Origin: Erythrobacteraceae bacterium
Lineage (GTDB): Bacteria > Pseudomonadota > Alphaproteobacteria > Sphingomonadales > Sphingomonadaceae
Direction: 5' to 3'
NCBI GenBank assembly: GCA_027489065.1
Contig: JAIYAM010000002.1
Span: 1-64,000, forward strand
Length of the DNA: 64,000 nt
Made by a program: the position numbers and the translations under genes. The notes below the pieces were generated by a model that was given only the letters and a program-made list of their open reading frames with translations, had not been told where the DNA came from and did no database searches. Below, one piece after another: positions 45,310 through 54,558 of the stretch. Position 1 is the first letter of the stretch, and the number at the start of each line of letters is the position of its first letter.

Positions 45310-47427
45310 TCAGCGCAGGCCTTGCGTGTATCGACGGCCGACCGCACCGCCATCGTTGCGGCGCCGAACCTGTGCAGGGGGGCGGGTCAGCACCGTCCAG
45401 AGCTGCGCACGAAGCCGCTCCCGGACTGCCGCGGAGGTCGGCTGGCTGCGCACCGCATCGATCGCGGCAAGCACGGTGAGAGGGGTGCGGATACGCGCGC
45501 TGTTGTCCCGAACCCATCGGTCCAGCCCCTCGAGGTCGATCGTGCCCGGCTGTGCGAGCGCTCGCCAGGCCGTCGCGGGAATGGCATCGTCGATGACAAA
45601 CGGTGTCAGCCGGGCCGGGCCGCCGACAAGGCCTTCGCGCTTGCCGGAGAGCCGACGCGCCATGTCGATCGGCGGCTGTGCCGAGCCGATGCGCGGCAGG
45701 TAGATGCGGCTCGCTTGCTGGACCTTCTTGATGAAGTCGAGCGCCTTCAGTTCGAAGGGCAGCGCCTTTTCCGGCTGACCGGAACGCAGGTTGAGCTCCG
45801 CTTCCCACATCGCGTCGAGCGCGCTCTTGAGCAATGCGCGGGTGCCGGGGTCGAGCAGGGTCGCGGCCTCGCTCTCATCGTGGGTATGGCCATATTCGGT
45901 GGTGATGTTGCCGAGCCCGCCAAACACCGGCGCCTCGGGAGCGTCGCCGTGGTCGTGGCCGTCGCCATCGTGATGCTCGGGCTCAGGCTCCACGGCTTCG
46001 TCCTTGTCGGACGTCGGCATCGGCGGGCGGCGCGGGCCTTCCTCGGCCTCCATGCCGACGAACTGGCCGTAGCGCAGGCGAAGGAGGCGCTGATCCACCC
46101 CGATCGTGTCGGAGCGCACGAGGAAGTCGTCGGCGCTGAGCTTGCCGCGCTGTTTGATCAGCGCCTCGGTGTCGATGATCACCTGCCGCTGGCTGCGGAA
46201 ATAGGCGGGCATGGTCTGCTTGGCCATCATCTCGAGACCTTCCGCCGAAGCGGGGACTGGAGCGGGCCAGCGCAGGATTACGCCCGGGCCGCGCACCACC
46301 TGCGGGCCGGGCGAGCGTGTGTCGGCGACGGTCAGCTGGGCGACGAGGTCGCTGCCCGGCTGAAGCCCGAAAGCGCCGAGATCGAGGTCGATGACGAACC
46401 GCCTGCGTCTCGGGTCGCCCGTGCCGGTGACCGTTCGGCTGCGCTCGGTGAAACTGACGTTCTCGCCCTCGCCGATAGCGGTGGTGAGGGTGAGCCGGGC
46501 GAGCTGGTCGACCGCGTAATCGTCGCTCGCTTCGAAGACCACACGCCAGCGGCGCTGGCCGGGACGGATCATCACGAGACCGGAGGCCGGCTCGATCACC
46601 TGCACCTGCGGCGGTTCGTCAGTGATCGGTTCGAGGCGATGCGGTGTGCGGGTGAGCTGCTTGCCCTCGGCATCGAGGTGATACAGCGACGGCACGTCAA
46701 GCCGCAGAGACCCAGCCCACTCACCGCCGCCGAGCGTCAAGGGCACGCTCTGCCCGCCGACCAGTCGCAGAGCGGCAGACTTGGCCTGCGGTGAGAAAGC
46801 GAACGTCCACTCGATCAGCGAACCCTGCGGGGCGCGTACATCAAGGCTTTGCACGTAGCGGGCAGGCAGGCGCGTGTAGGCCGGCGGCACGATGCGCAGC
46901 CGATATCCTGTGAGGCTCGGGTAGCCGGGCGCGGCGATTCCGTTCGGGCCGGCGCGAGTCAGCGGCGGCGGGGCGGGATCGGGAGCAGGCCAGAGGAGCG
47001 TGGCCGCGAGGGCGATTGCTCCCAGCACCCATGCGGCCACGATGGTCCGCCGCGACCAGCCATTGGCGAGGCTGGCTGGGTCGACAGCGTCGATCCGTGC
47101 GGCGATCCGCTCGGCCTGCAATCGTTCGAGGGAGGTGTGATCGCGCTTGGCGAACAGCAAGGCCGCGCTGTCCTCAAGCCGCGCCTCGCGGGCGTTGAGG
47201 CGCTGCACCAGCCAGCCCCGGTCGAAGCGGGCCGCAACGTGCCTGGCGCCCACGCCCAAGGCGATGATGCCGGCGAGCAGTATGCCTGCCGCAAGCCCGA
47301 TTCCGCCCAGCCGCCACACAAGCGCGCAGACCACGATGAGCAGCGGGCTCCACACCAGCACGAAATCGGTTGCCGCGCGCTGGCGGGCCGGGCGGACCCA
47401 GTCGGCGAAGTTGAACGCCTGGCTCAC
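45310..47427 (-). CDS. DUF4175-like membrane protein
   Basis: A 705-residue membrane protein with three N-terminal helices (about 24-62 and 122-142), then a long soluble part containing beta-rich domains and, near residue 480-510, an acidic, histidine-rich stretch (EHHDGDGHDHGDAPE, then GHTHDESE) that could bind metal. The C-terminal 150 residues are helical with many Ala and Arg. It resembles the DUF4175/TIGR02302 low-complexity group, which travels with MoxR-BatA genes. The GTG start 47427 overlaps the preceding stop by 4 bases (GTGA), and the reading frame begins with SQAFNFADW before the first helix. Confidence 0.72.
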   Translation of the reverse strand: MSQAFNFADWVRPARQRAATDFVLVWSPLLIVVCALVWRLGGIGLAAGILLAGIIALGVGARHVAARFDRGWLVQRLNAREARLEDSAALLFAKRDHTSLERLQAERIAARIDAVDPASLANGWSRRTIVAAWVLGAIALAATLLWPAPDPAPPPLTRAGPNGIAAPGYPSLTGYRLRIVPPAYTRLPARYVQSLDVRAPQGSLIEWTFAFSPQAKSAALRLVGGQSVPLTLGGGEWAGSLRLDVPSLYHLDAEGKQLTRTPHRLEPITDEPPQVQVIEPASGLVMIRPGQRRWRVVFEASDDYAVDQLARLTLTTAIGEGENVSFTERSRTVTGTGDPRRRRFVIDLDLGAFGLQPGSDLVAQLTVADTRSPGPQVVRGPGVILRWPAPVPASAEGLEMMAKQTMPAYFRSQRQVIIDTEALIKQRGKLSADDFLVRSDTIGVDQRLLRLRYGQFVGMEAEEGPRRPPMPTSDKDEAVEPEPEHHDGDGHDHGDAPEAPVFGGLGNITTEYGHTHDESEAATLLDPGTRALLKSALDAMWEAELNLRSGQPEKALPFELKALDFIKKVQQASRIYLPRIGSAQPPIDMARRLSGKREGLVGGPARLTPFVIDDAIPATAWRALAQPGTIDLEGLDRWVRDNSARIRTPLTVLAAIDAVRSQPTSAAVRERLRAQLWTVLTRPPAQVRRRNDGGAVGRRYTQGLR

Positions 47428-48566
47428 GCCGCGAACCTCCGCGATCGGGTGGCGAGCAGGCGCTCGGCGAGGAAGACGAAGGCAATCAGGACGCCCAGCC
47501 ATGAGGACAGCTCGCGAGGGGGCAGAGGGTAGGGGGCGGCACCTGCGGTCGGCGCGAAGGTGGCGGAAACGGCGCGGGCTGGCGGGGGGGCGGGCGCGCT
47601 GACCAGCTCGCGCAGGCGCTCGGCGAAATCGGGTTCGAGCAACTCAGGCATGGCCGCAGGCTCCAGCGTCCGGGTGAAGCGCATCACGCGTCCGGCGCCC
47701 AGCGGCGCGCCCTCGACAAGCGTGTTGCCAGTCTGGTCGCGCCACAAGGCCGTGGTCGCTGCGGGCATGGCGATTTCGGCCCCCTCACCGAGTAGTGCGG
47801 TACCACCATTGCTCACCCATTCGGTCACCGTCTGCGGGACCGGTCCGGGGACGAGCCAGACCAGCACGGTTTGGCGAGCAGGAAGGTCGCTGCCGCTCTG
47901 CGCCTCGAAACGCGGTGCGTTGCTCCAGGCTGCCGCCGCTGCGCGGAAGTAGCGCACGGGAGCATCCGCTTCTGACGCGTAGCGCACGGCAAGGGCAGGG
48001 CTTTCCGGAGGCGCCGCATCGGCGGCTGGCTTGCCGCCGTCCACGATCCGCCACGTAATCTTGCGGGTGAGGCGCAGCGGCTTGGCATCGACGCCGCGCA
48101 GCACCGGCGGCACGAGGATCGTCAACGGCGCGCCGGACGGAAGTTCGGCATCGAACTGGCGGATCAGGCTGGAGACCTGCGCAGGGGCGGGCGGCGCCGT
48201 ACCGTCCAGCGCCGGGAAGCCGGGTGCGATCCACCTGAGGTCTGCGTCAGGCCCGGCCACAGCGCGGGCGGCGGCAGGGTCGACGCCGGGCGCGGCGAGG
48301 ATGCGGGGTTCTTCGCCTTCCCAGCCGAGTACCGCGGGCTGTGCGAGCAGCAGCGCCAGCAGCGCGATCAGCAGCAGCCGCAGCGCGAGCAGCAGCCACT
48401 CGTCGAAGCGTAGCTTGCTGCGCGGGCGGGGCAGGGCGTCGAGCCAGCGCAGCGCCGCGAAATCAACCGGAACCTCCTCGGTGCGGCGACGCAGGTGGAT
48501 CAGCAGAGGGACGATCAGCGCCGCCAGAGCGGCGAGGCCCAGCGGAGCCAGCAGCAGGGGCGTCAC
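47424..48566 (-). CDS. BatA-type aerotolerance-like membrane protein
   Basis: A 380-residue protein whose first 80 residues carry the BatA N-terminal domain: MTPLLLAPLGLAALAALIV, the basic turn HLRRRTEEVPVDFAALRWL, and a second helix (LLLALRLLLIALLALLLAQP). A soluble middle lacks a clear vWA MIDAS motif, and a final helix (SSWLGVLIAFVFLAERLLA) ends it. Family members sit in the inner membrane beside MoxR and DUF58 proteins. Overlaps DUF58 by 4 bases upstream and the DUF4175-like gene by 4 bases downstream. Confidence 0.8.
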   Translation of the reverse strand: MTPLLLAPLGLAALAALIVPLLIHLRRRTEEVPVDFAALRWLDALPRPRSKLRFDEWLLLALRLLLIALLALLLAQPAVLGWEGEEPRILAAPGVDPAAARAVAGPDADLRWIAPGFPALDGTAPPAPAQVSSLIRQFDAELPSGAPLTILVPPVLRGVDAKPLRLTRKITWRIVDGGKPAADAAPPESPALAVRYASEADAPVRYFRAAAAAWSNAPRFEAQSGSDLPARQTVLVWLVPGPVPQTVTEWVSNGGTALLGEGAEIAMPAATTALWRDQTGNTLVEGAPLGAGRVMRFTRTLEPAAMPELLEPDFAERLRELVSAPAPPPARAVSATFAPTAGAAPYPLPPRELSSWLGVLIAFVFLAERLLATRSRRFAA

Positions 48567-49459
48567 GTCCGTTCCGCCCCGCGGCCGAAGAGTGCGTGCA
48601 AGGGGCGGTCGATGGGTTCGTCGAGCACCACGGCCGCGTGGCGGATACCGGCCTTGTCGAGCCGCTCGTCAAGCGCGGCCCGCGCAGCGGCGAAGCGGGT
48701 GAGGAATATGTCGCGGAGTGCCTTGCCGTCGCTCACCAGTTCCTCGCCGCTTTCCTGATCGCGGAACCGGAAGCCGCCGTCGAAGGGGAAGTCGCGCTCC
48801 TCGACGGTCAGGAGCTGGATCGCCAGCACCTCGCGCCCGGCCTTGGCCAGCCGCTCGATCAGCGCGATGCCGCCCTCGTCGAAGCAGTCGCTGAGGAACA
48901 GCACGAGGTCGCGCGCGCCGATCCGCTCCCACAAGGGGGCGAGGGTGGTGGCCTCGGGGAAGGTGCCTGCAGGGGCCAGCCGGGCGAAGTCGACCTGCAT
49001 CCGGTCGGACTGCGGGCGGCCGGGGCGCGGATCGGCCACCGCAAGAGCGGTGCCTTGCAGCACCATCCAGCCGAAGCGGTCGCCTTGCATCATGGCAAGT
49101 TCGGCAATGCACAGCGCAAGAAGCTTGGCCGCATCGAAGCGCGACCAGTCGGGCCGCGCGCGGTCTGCTTGCGCCATCGAGGCGCTGCCATCGAGCAGGA
49201 TCCAGACGGCGAGCGGGCTTTCCTCCTCGGCCTCGCGGACGAAGAACTTGTCCGAGCGCGAGAACAGCTTCCAGTCGATACGGCGCGGCTCGTCGCCCGG
49301 CTCGTAGGCGCGGTATTGCGCGAATTCGAGGCCGGACCCCTTGCTGCGGCTGGCGTGCATTCCGAAGCCGCGCGTTCCTGCCATGCTCCGCGGATTGAGC
49401 GACAGGCGCTTCAACCGGCTGCGGACATCGGGCGGGATCGTCAGCGGCGCGCGGGTCAT
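48563..49459 (-). CDS. DUF58 (vWA-like) protein
   Basis: Soluble protein of 298 residues with the DUF58 signature FAQYRAYEPGDEPRRIDWKLFSRSDKFFVREAE (residues about 46-78, here shown only in part by its key RxIDW). A following vWA-like domain has ILLDGSASM (MIDAS-like DxSxS) and FLSDCFDEGG. DUF58 proteins are the usual partners of MoxR ATPases and probably present substrates to them. It starts 3 bases after the moxR stop. Confidence 0.9.
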   Translation of the reverse strand: MTRAPLTIPPDVRSRLKRLSLNPRSMAGTRGFGMHASRSKGSGLEFAQYRAYEPGDEPRRIDWKLFSRSDKFFVREAEEESPLAVWILLDGSASMAQADRARPDWSRFDAAKLLALCIAELAMMQGDRFGWMVLQGTALAVADPRPGRPQSDRMQVDFARLAPAGTFPEATTLAPLWERIGARDLVLFLSDCFDEGGIALIERLAKAGREVLAIQLLTVEERDFPFDGGFRFRDQESGEELVSDGKALRDIFLTRFAAARAALDERLDKAGIRHAAVVLDEPIDRPLHALFGRGAERT

Positions 49460-49462
49460 GGG

Positions 49463-50470
49463 TCAGGCGGCCGGGGGCGGGATGCGAGCGAGGAGGGCGG
49501 CCACCACGTCGTCGGCGCTCTTGCCCTCGGCCTCTGCGGCGAAAGACAGCAACAGGCGGTGGCGCATGACGGGGGCAGCGAGGGCCGCGATGTCTTCGCG
49601 GGTCGCGGCGAAGCGCCCGTGGAGCAGCGCGCGCGCCTTGGCACAGAGCACCAGCGCCTGCCCCGCACGCGGCCCTGCGCCCCAGCGGACGTAGCTTTCG
49701 ACTTCGGCAGGAGCGGCAGGGTCGCCGGGGCGGGTGGCGCGCACCAGCGTGGTGATCCAGCCGAGCAGGTCTTCGCTCAGGTAGACTTCCCGCACATGGC
49801 GTTGGAGCGCCAGTACGTCCTCGGCGCGCATCACCTGCGGTACGGGGGCGTGTGCGCTGCCGGTAGTGAGGGCCAGAATGTCGCGCTCCTCCGCCTCGGT
49901 CGGATAGCCGACCCGCACCTGCAGCAGGAACCGGTCGAGCTGCGCTTCGGGGAGAGGGTAGGTGCCCGCCTGCTCCAGCGGGTTCTGTGTCGCCAGCACG
50001 AAGAAGGGCTTGGGCAGCTGGTAGGTCTGCCCGCCATAGCTGACGGTCTTTTCCTGCATCGCCTCGAGCAGCGCGGCCTGCGTCTTGGGCGGCGTGCGGT
50101 TCAGTTCGTCGGCGAGCAGCAGGTTGGTGAACACCGGCCCCTGCTGGAAGCGGAAGGACCGGTGACCGGTGCCGTGGTCTTCCTCGAGCAGTTCTGTACC
50201 GAGAATGTCGCTGGGCATGAGATCGGGGGTGAACTGCACCCGCCGGAAGTCGAGCTCCAGCGCCTCGCCCAGCGTCCTCACCAGCAGCGTCTTGCCGAGG
50301 CCCGGCACGCCTTCAAGGAGGCAGTGCCCGCCGGCGAGAAGCCCTATCAGCAATTGCTCGACCACGTCGGTCTGGCCGACGATCGCGGTGCCGATGGCGC
50401 GCTTCAACTCGTCGAGCCTGCCAATCTGCCGCTCGATATCCGCCGCGCTTGCCGGAGCCTGTTCTGCCAC
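49463..50470 (-). CDS. MoxR-family AAA+ ATPase
   Basis: Chaperone-like AAA+ ATPase of 335 residues, thought to help assemble or activate protein complexes. Walker A EGVPGLGKT is at 53-61, Walker B LLLADELNR (Asp121, Glu122) follows, sensor 1 is ATQNPLEQ, and the arginine-finger region lies in PLPEAQLDRFL. The GTG start at 50470 has GAAGGG about 10 bases upstream. It sits between DUF4159 and DUF58. Confidence 0.94.
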   Translation of the reverse strand: MAEQAPASAADIERQIGRLDELKRAIGTAIVGQTDVVEQLLIGLLAGGHCLLEGVPGLGKTLLVRTLGEALELDFRRVQFTPDLMPSDILGTELLEEDHGTGHRSFRFQQGPVFTNLLLADELNRTPPKTQAALLEAMQEKTVSYGGQTYQLPKPFFVLATQNPLEQAGTYPLPEAQLDRFLLQVRVGYPTEAEERDILALTTGSAHAPVPQVMRAEDVLALQRHVREVYLSEDLLGWITTLVRATRPGDPAAPAEVESYVRWGAGPRAGQALVLCAKARALLHGRFAATREDIAALAAPVMRHRLLLSFAAEAEGKSADDVVAALLARIPPPAA

Positions 50471-50483
50471 TTGTTCGAACCCT

Positions 50484-51212
50484 TCAGTTGGTGAGCGCGT
50501 ACATCACGATGTTGACCGCGAAGCGCGTGTTGTCCTCGGCGAGGAAGCGCTTGTTGCGCCAGTCGTAGTCCCACTCGCAGCCGTAATCCTTGTTGCTGTA
50601 GAGCAAGCCGAGCCGGCCGTTTATGGTGATGCCCTTGAGGTAGTCATGGACGATGTCGTCGCCCCAGCCGTTGAGCTCGAAGGTGGTCGCGGGCGGGCCG
50701 GTGAACTTGAAGAAGCTGGTGTAGAGCGGGTGGCTGTTGGGCAGCTTCTTGAGCGCTTCGGCCCCGAAGATGCTCGCCATCTGCGCCTCGAAGGACTTGG
50801 CGAACAGGCCGTCGATGTCATGGTTGCAGTCATCGACGAAAACGAAACCACCGTTGCGGATATAGCGTTCCAGATTGCGGCGTTCGGGGGCGGAGAACTC
50901 GACCGCCTTGTGCCCCGCCAGATAGCAGAACGGTGCCGCGAGCATCGCCGGATCGCCGAGGTCGACGACGTGTTCCTTGGGATCGACCCTCAGGGATGTA
51001 TAGTCGATCAGCGAGGTGATGATGTTCGCCGGCATCCGCTGGTCGACATTCCAGTCGCCCGAATTGTATTTGAGCCGCGTGAACCAGAAGTCGTAGCCCG
51101 CCGCGCCTGCGCCGCCCGCCCGCTGCTGCGCCGCGAGCAAGCCGGGCGCGCCAGGCACCATCGCCCCGGCGATGCCGCAGCCCAGCAAGCGCAGGAATTC
51201 GGCGCGGGTCAT
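50484..51212 (-). CDS. DUF4159 protein with N-terminal signal
   Basis: A 242-residue protein, DUF4159 alone without the BatA fusion seen in many relatives. The start MTRAEFLRLLGCGIAGAM is a signal-like segment with a single arginine, cut near AAQQ. The mature part contains FTRLKYNSGDWNVDQRMP, FCYLAGHKAVEFS and VFVDDCNHDIDG, typical of the family, which has a glutamine-amidotransferase-like fold. Function is not established. It lies 42 bases after the TldE gene. Confidence 0.88.
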   Translation of the reverse strand: MTRAEFLRLLGCGIAGAMVPGAPGLLAAQQRAGGAGAAGYDFWFTRLKYNSGDWNVDQRMPANIITSLIDYTSLRVDPKEHVVDLGDPAMLAAPFCYLAGHKAVEFSAPERRNLERYIRNGGFVFVDDCNHDIDGLFAKSFEAQMASIFGAEALKKLPNSHPLYTSFFKFTGPPATTFELNGWGDDIVHDYLKGITINGRLGLLYSNKDYGCEWDYDWRNKRFLAEDNTRFAVNIVMYALTN

Positions 51213-51254
51213 GGCAAGACTGCTCCCTTGGACCCGCGCCGCACGTAAGTTGCG

Positions 51255-52577
51255 TCAGACGGCGTCCGACAGCGAGGTGAAGGTGAAGTCGCGGACCTTC
51301 ATCGGCGGCACCATCAGCGACCCGTCCTCCACACGCACCGAGCGGCCCAGCTCCTCGATGTTGTTGAGCATGATCACCGGGCTCTCGTTGAAGCGGAAGT
51401 TCTTGATCGGGTACTGGAGCTGCCCGTTCTCGATATAGAAGGTGCCGTCACGGGTCAGGCCGGTGAGCAGCACGGTCTGCGGATCGACCATCCGGATGTA
51501 CCAGGTGCGGGTCACGAGGATGCCGCGTTCGGTGCCGGCAATCAGTTCGGCAGTCGACTTGGTGCCGCCCTCCATGATCGTGTTGCCCCAGTCGGCCGTT
51601 TCCGGCTTGCCCTGCTTGTTCGCCCAGAAACGCGAATACTGCAGGTTCGCGAGCTTGCCCTGATCGATGATCTTGACCCGCTCGCGCGGGAGACCTTCGC
51701 CGTCCCACGGCAAGACCGGAACCGTCGGGTCCCAGGGATCGGTGTACATGTTGACGCGCGGATCCATGATCTGCTCGCCCAGCTTGTTGCCGCCGCCCTG
51801 CTTGCTGAGGAAGCTGCGCCCTTCGTCGGCCGAGCGCGCGTCGAAGAAGTTGAGCATGAAGCTGATCAGGCCCGATGCCGCGGCAGGCTCGAGGATGACG
51901 GTGTATTTGCCGGGTTCGAGGGCCTTGGCCTCTGCCGAGGCGGCTACCTTGCGCATCGCGATCTGGACGTCGGCGGCGGGATCGAACTTGGCAATGTCCT
52001 TAACGTTGCTCGCCACCCAGCCCGAACCGCGGCCGTCTTCGGTGCGCACCGTGCAGGTGTAGTCCGCGACGGTCGAGCGCTGGTAGCCGAAATTGCCATT
52101 GGAGTTGGCGTGGGCGAAGAAGGTGCTGCCGTCCTCGAGGAAGCCGGCCGCGATCAGCTTCTGCTTGCGGCACGGAAGGATCGAGGCTTCGGCGATCTTG
52201 GCCCGCGCCTCGGCCGTCAACGCGGCGGTCGCCTCGCTGTAGGTCTCGGTGGGCCGGTAGGTCTGCTTGCCGACGATCGGCATGAACTCCGGGTTCTCAG
52301 GTGCCAGCTTGGCGAGGCTCTCGGCCCGGCGCACCACGCGTTCGAGCGAGGCATCGTCGAACTGGTTGATGGTCGCAGTGCCGACGCGCTTGCCGAACGA
52401 TACCTGCACGCCGAGTTCGCTGTTATCGACGATGCCCGAGGTCGAGATGTCGTTGCGGGCGAACCGGACGTTGCCGGTGACACCGCCGCTCAATTGCGCG
52501 CTCGTCTGGTCCGCTGTGGACAGGGCGATAACCTTGTCAAGGATCGACTTCGCCTGCGCTTCTGTAAGAATGCTCAT
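51255..52577 (-). CDS. TldE/PmbA-like peptidase partner subunit
   Basis: A 440-residue protein of the TldD/PmbA family. It lacks the HExxxH zinc motif, as expected of the non-catalytic TldE/PmbA partner that completes the active-site cleft of TldD. Family hallmarks such as VSFGKRVGTATINQFDDASLE near the N-terminus and LLTGLTRDGTFYIENGQLQYP near the C-terminus (given in part) are clear. No signal peptide is visible: MSILTEAQAKSIL opens directly. ATG 52577 has AGGAG eight bases upstream and lies 22 bases after TldD, so the two are co-produced. Confidence 0.9.
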   Translation of the reverse strand: MSILTEAQAKSILDKVIALSTADQTSAQLSGGVTGNVRFARNDISTSGIVDNSELGVQVSFGKRVGTATINQFDDASLERVVRRAESLAKLAPENPEFMPIVGKQTYRPTETYSEATAALTAEARAKIAEASILPCRKQKLIAAGFLEDGSTFFAHANSNGNFGYQRSTVADYTCTVRTEDGRGSGWVASNVKDIAKFDPAADVQIAMRKVAASAEAKALEPGKYTVILEPAAASGLISFMLNFFDARSADEGRSFLSKQGGGNKLGEQIMDPRVNMYTDPWDPTVPVLPWDGEGLPRERVKIIDQGKLANLQYSRFWANKQGKPETADWGNTIMEGGTKSTAELIAGTERGILVTRTWYIRMVDPQTVLLTGLTRDGTFYIENGQLQYPIKNFRFNESPVIMLNNIEELGRSVRVEDGSLMVPPMKVRDFTFTSLSDAV

Positions 52578-52599
52578 TGTTGCTTCTCCTGCGCTTGGC

Positions 52600-54234
52600 T
52601 CAACCCAGCGACCGGGCGGTGTTGATGACGTTGATCCCGTCGAAGCGGGTGGTCGACGAGCCGTGGCTCACGGCCGAGACCTGTGAGGGCTGGCCCTTGC
52701 CGTCGAAGAACGAACCGAACATGCGGTAATCGCTCTCGTCGCAGATCGCCGAGCACGCGCCCCAGAATTCGGGGGTGCGCATCTGGTAGGCGACGTCCTC
52801 GATCATCGGGCCGAGCTTGCCGCCCTTGATCTCGTAGAACACCGTCCCGCCGAACTGTGCGTTGTAGCGTTGCTGGTCGATCGAGAAGGACCCGCGGCCG
52901 GCGATGTAGATGCCGTTGTCGACACCTGCGATCATGTCGGCAGTGCTCATCTTGGTCTTGCCCGGCGCGAGGCTGACATTGGCCATGCGCTGGAACTGCA
53001 CGCTCGACCAGCTGTCGGCGTAGCAGCAGCCATCGGACTCGCTCTTGCCGAGGATGTGCGCCTGATCGCGGATCGCCTGATAATCGACGAGAGTGCCGTC
53101 CTTGACGAGGTCCCAGCGCTTCGTCTTCACGCCTTCGTCGTCATAGCCGACCGCACCGAGCGAGCCGACCTGCGTCTTGTCGGCGAACAGGTTGACGATC
53201 TCGCTGCCGTACTTGAACTTGGCATCGCGCTTGTCGATCGTCGCGAAGCTGGTGCCCGCGTAATTGGCCTCGTAGCCGAGCACGCGGTCGAGCTCGAGCG
53301 GGTGGCCGACGCTTTCGTGGATCGTGAGGCCCAAGTGGTTCGGGTCGAGCACGAGGTCGTACTTGCCCGGCTTCACCGAAGGCGCCTTCAGCTTGGCCTG
53401 TGCGTCCTGCGCGGCGGCAATGGCGTCCTCCTTCATGTCGTAGGAATTGCCGTAGGTGGTAAGGCCGTTGGACAGGACGAACTTGTCCTCCGCGCGGCCG
53501 TCCATGTATTCCCAGCCCAGACCCATCGGCGCCGAAAGGCCCTCGCGCGATCGGAACTTGCCGGTGGTCTTGTCGACCGCGGTGACGGTGATCGGCGCCC
53601 AGATGCGGTGCACGTCCTGATCGATGTAGGAGCCGTCGGTCGAGGCGAAATACTTCTGTTCGTTGACGAGGAAAAGCAGCGAATTGACGAAGCTTGCGCC
53701 AGCGCCGAGCGCCGCGTCATTCACCGACATGAGGAGATTGACCTTGTCCTCGATCGGCACTTCCATCGCGTTCTTCTTGATGGGGGTGCGCCAGCTGACC
53801 TCGCCGACGCCCGGCGTGGGTGCGAGCTGGACGGGCGCCGTCTGGATGCGCGCATTCGCCTTGGCGATGGCGGTCGCCTGCCGGGCCGCAGCGGCGACGG
53901 CGTCCTCCGTCATCTCGTTGGTCGCGGCAAAGCCCCACGAACCGTCCGCGATCACGCGCACGCCGACGCCGGTGCTTTCGGTGTTGACGATGTTCTGGAC
54001 ATTGCGTTCGCGGGTGATGACAAACTGGCGCAGGTAGCGCCCGACGCGCACGTCACAGTAGCTCGCCCCGGCACCAGTCGCGGCGCTCATGGCCGCGTCG
54101 GCCAGGCGCTTCTTGACCGCGACGTCGATCGTGTCCTGAAGCTGCTCGGCGGCGATCGCCTTGCCGAAGAAGGAGGGTGACAAGGCGGCACCTGTGAACA
54201 GGGTGCTGAGCGCCAGGAAATCCCTTCGGTCCAT
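52600..54234 (-). CDS. TldD-like metallopeptidase with a twin-arginine signal
   Basis: Catalytic TldD subunit, a zinc peptidase acting on unfolded peptides. The 544 residues hold the zinc motif HESVGH (His306, Glu307, His311) and the family strand YDLVLDPNHLGLT before it. Unusually, the protein starts MDRRDFLALS followed by a hydrophobic stretch and AIAAE, a standard Tat signal with the RRxFL core. Canonical TldD is cytoplasmic. ATG 54234 has GGAGAGG upstream and gives the signal at the very N-terminus. First gene of the operon. Confidence 0.92.
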   Translation of the reverse strand: MDRRDFLALSTLFTGAALSPSFFGKAIAAEQLQDTIDVAVKKRLADAAMSAATGAGASYCDVRVGRYLRQFVITRERNVQNIVNTESTGVGVRVIADGSWGFAATNEMTEDAVAAAARQATAIAKANARIQTAPVQLAPTPGVGEVSWRTPIKKNAMEVPIEDKVNLLMSVNDAALGAGASFVNSLLFLVNEQKYFASTDGSYIDQDVHRIWAPITVTAVDKTTGKFRSREGLSAPMGLGWEYMDGRAEDKFVLSNGLTTYGNSYDMKEDAIAAAQDAQAKLKAPSVKPGKYDLVLDPNHLGLTIHESVGHPLELDRVLGYEANYAGTSFATIDKRDAKFKYGSEIVNLFADKTQVGSLGAVGYDDEGVKTKRWDLVKDGTLVDYQAIRDQAHILGKSESDGCCYADSWSSVQFQRMANVSLAPGKTKMSTADMIAGVDNGIYIAGRGSFSIDQQRYNAQFGGTVFYEIKGGKLGPMIEDVAYQMRTPEFWGACSAICDESDYRMFGSFFDGKGQPSQVSAVSHGSSTTRFDGINVINTARSLG

Positions 54235-54558
54235 GATAAACCTCTCCAATCCGGCCAGTCGCTTCCTTCGGGGAATCCGAAGGTCAGCCGGCAAATGTTC
54301 TGCAGCGGGGACATAGCTGCCGAAACTCAGCGCAATGGTCAAACTGCGCAGCAGGAACTGTTCCTGAGCCTCGTCGGCGGTTTGTGCCCCCCGGCTCCTC
54401 GTCGGTAGCAACCGCATTCGTCATCAGGCGAAGGAGACGACGAAGCGCAGGCGTTGATCGACGAACAGGCTACGCTTTTGCGGTCAGCGGTGCAGGCCGT
54501 GATAGCCGGGGCGATCACAACGAGGGCGCATTGCCGATCATCCCGCTGGCGGATTCGA
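54235..54558. other. Gene-free gap upstream of the TldD operon
   Basis: The 324 bases between the TldD start and the FAD protein stop. It should hold the promoter of the eight-gene operon, but no clear -35/-10 pair was found. Short frames on the plus strand lack ribosome sites and recognisable content. Confidence 0.6.
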
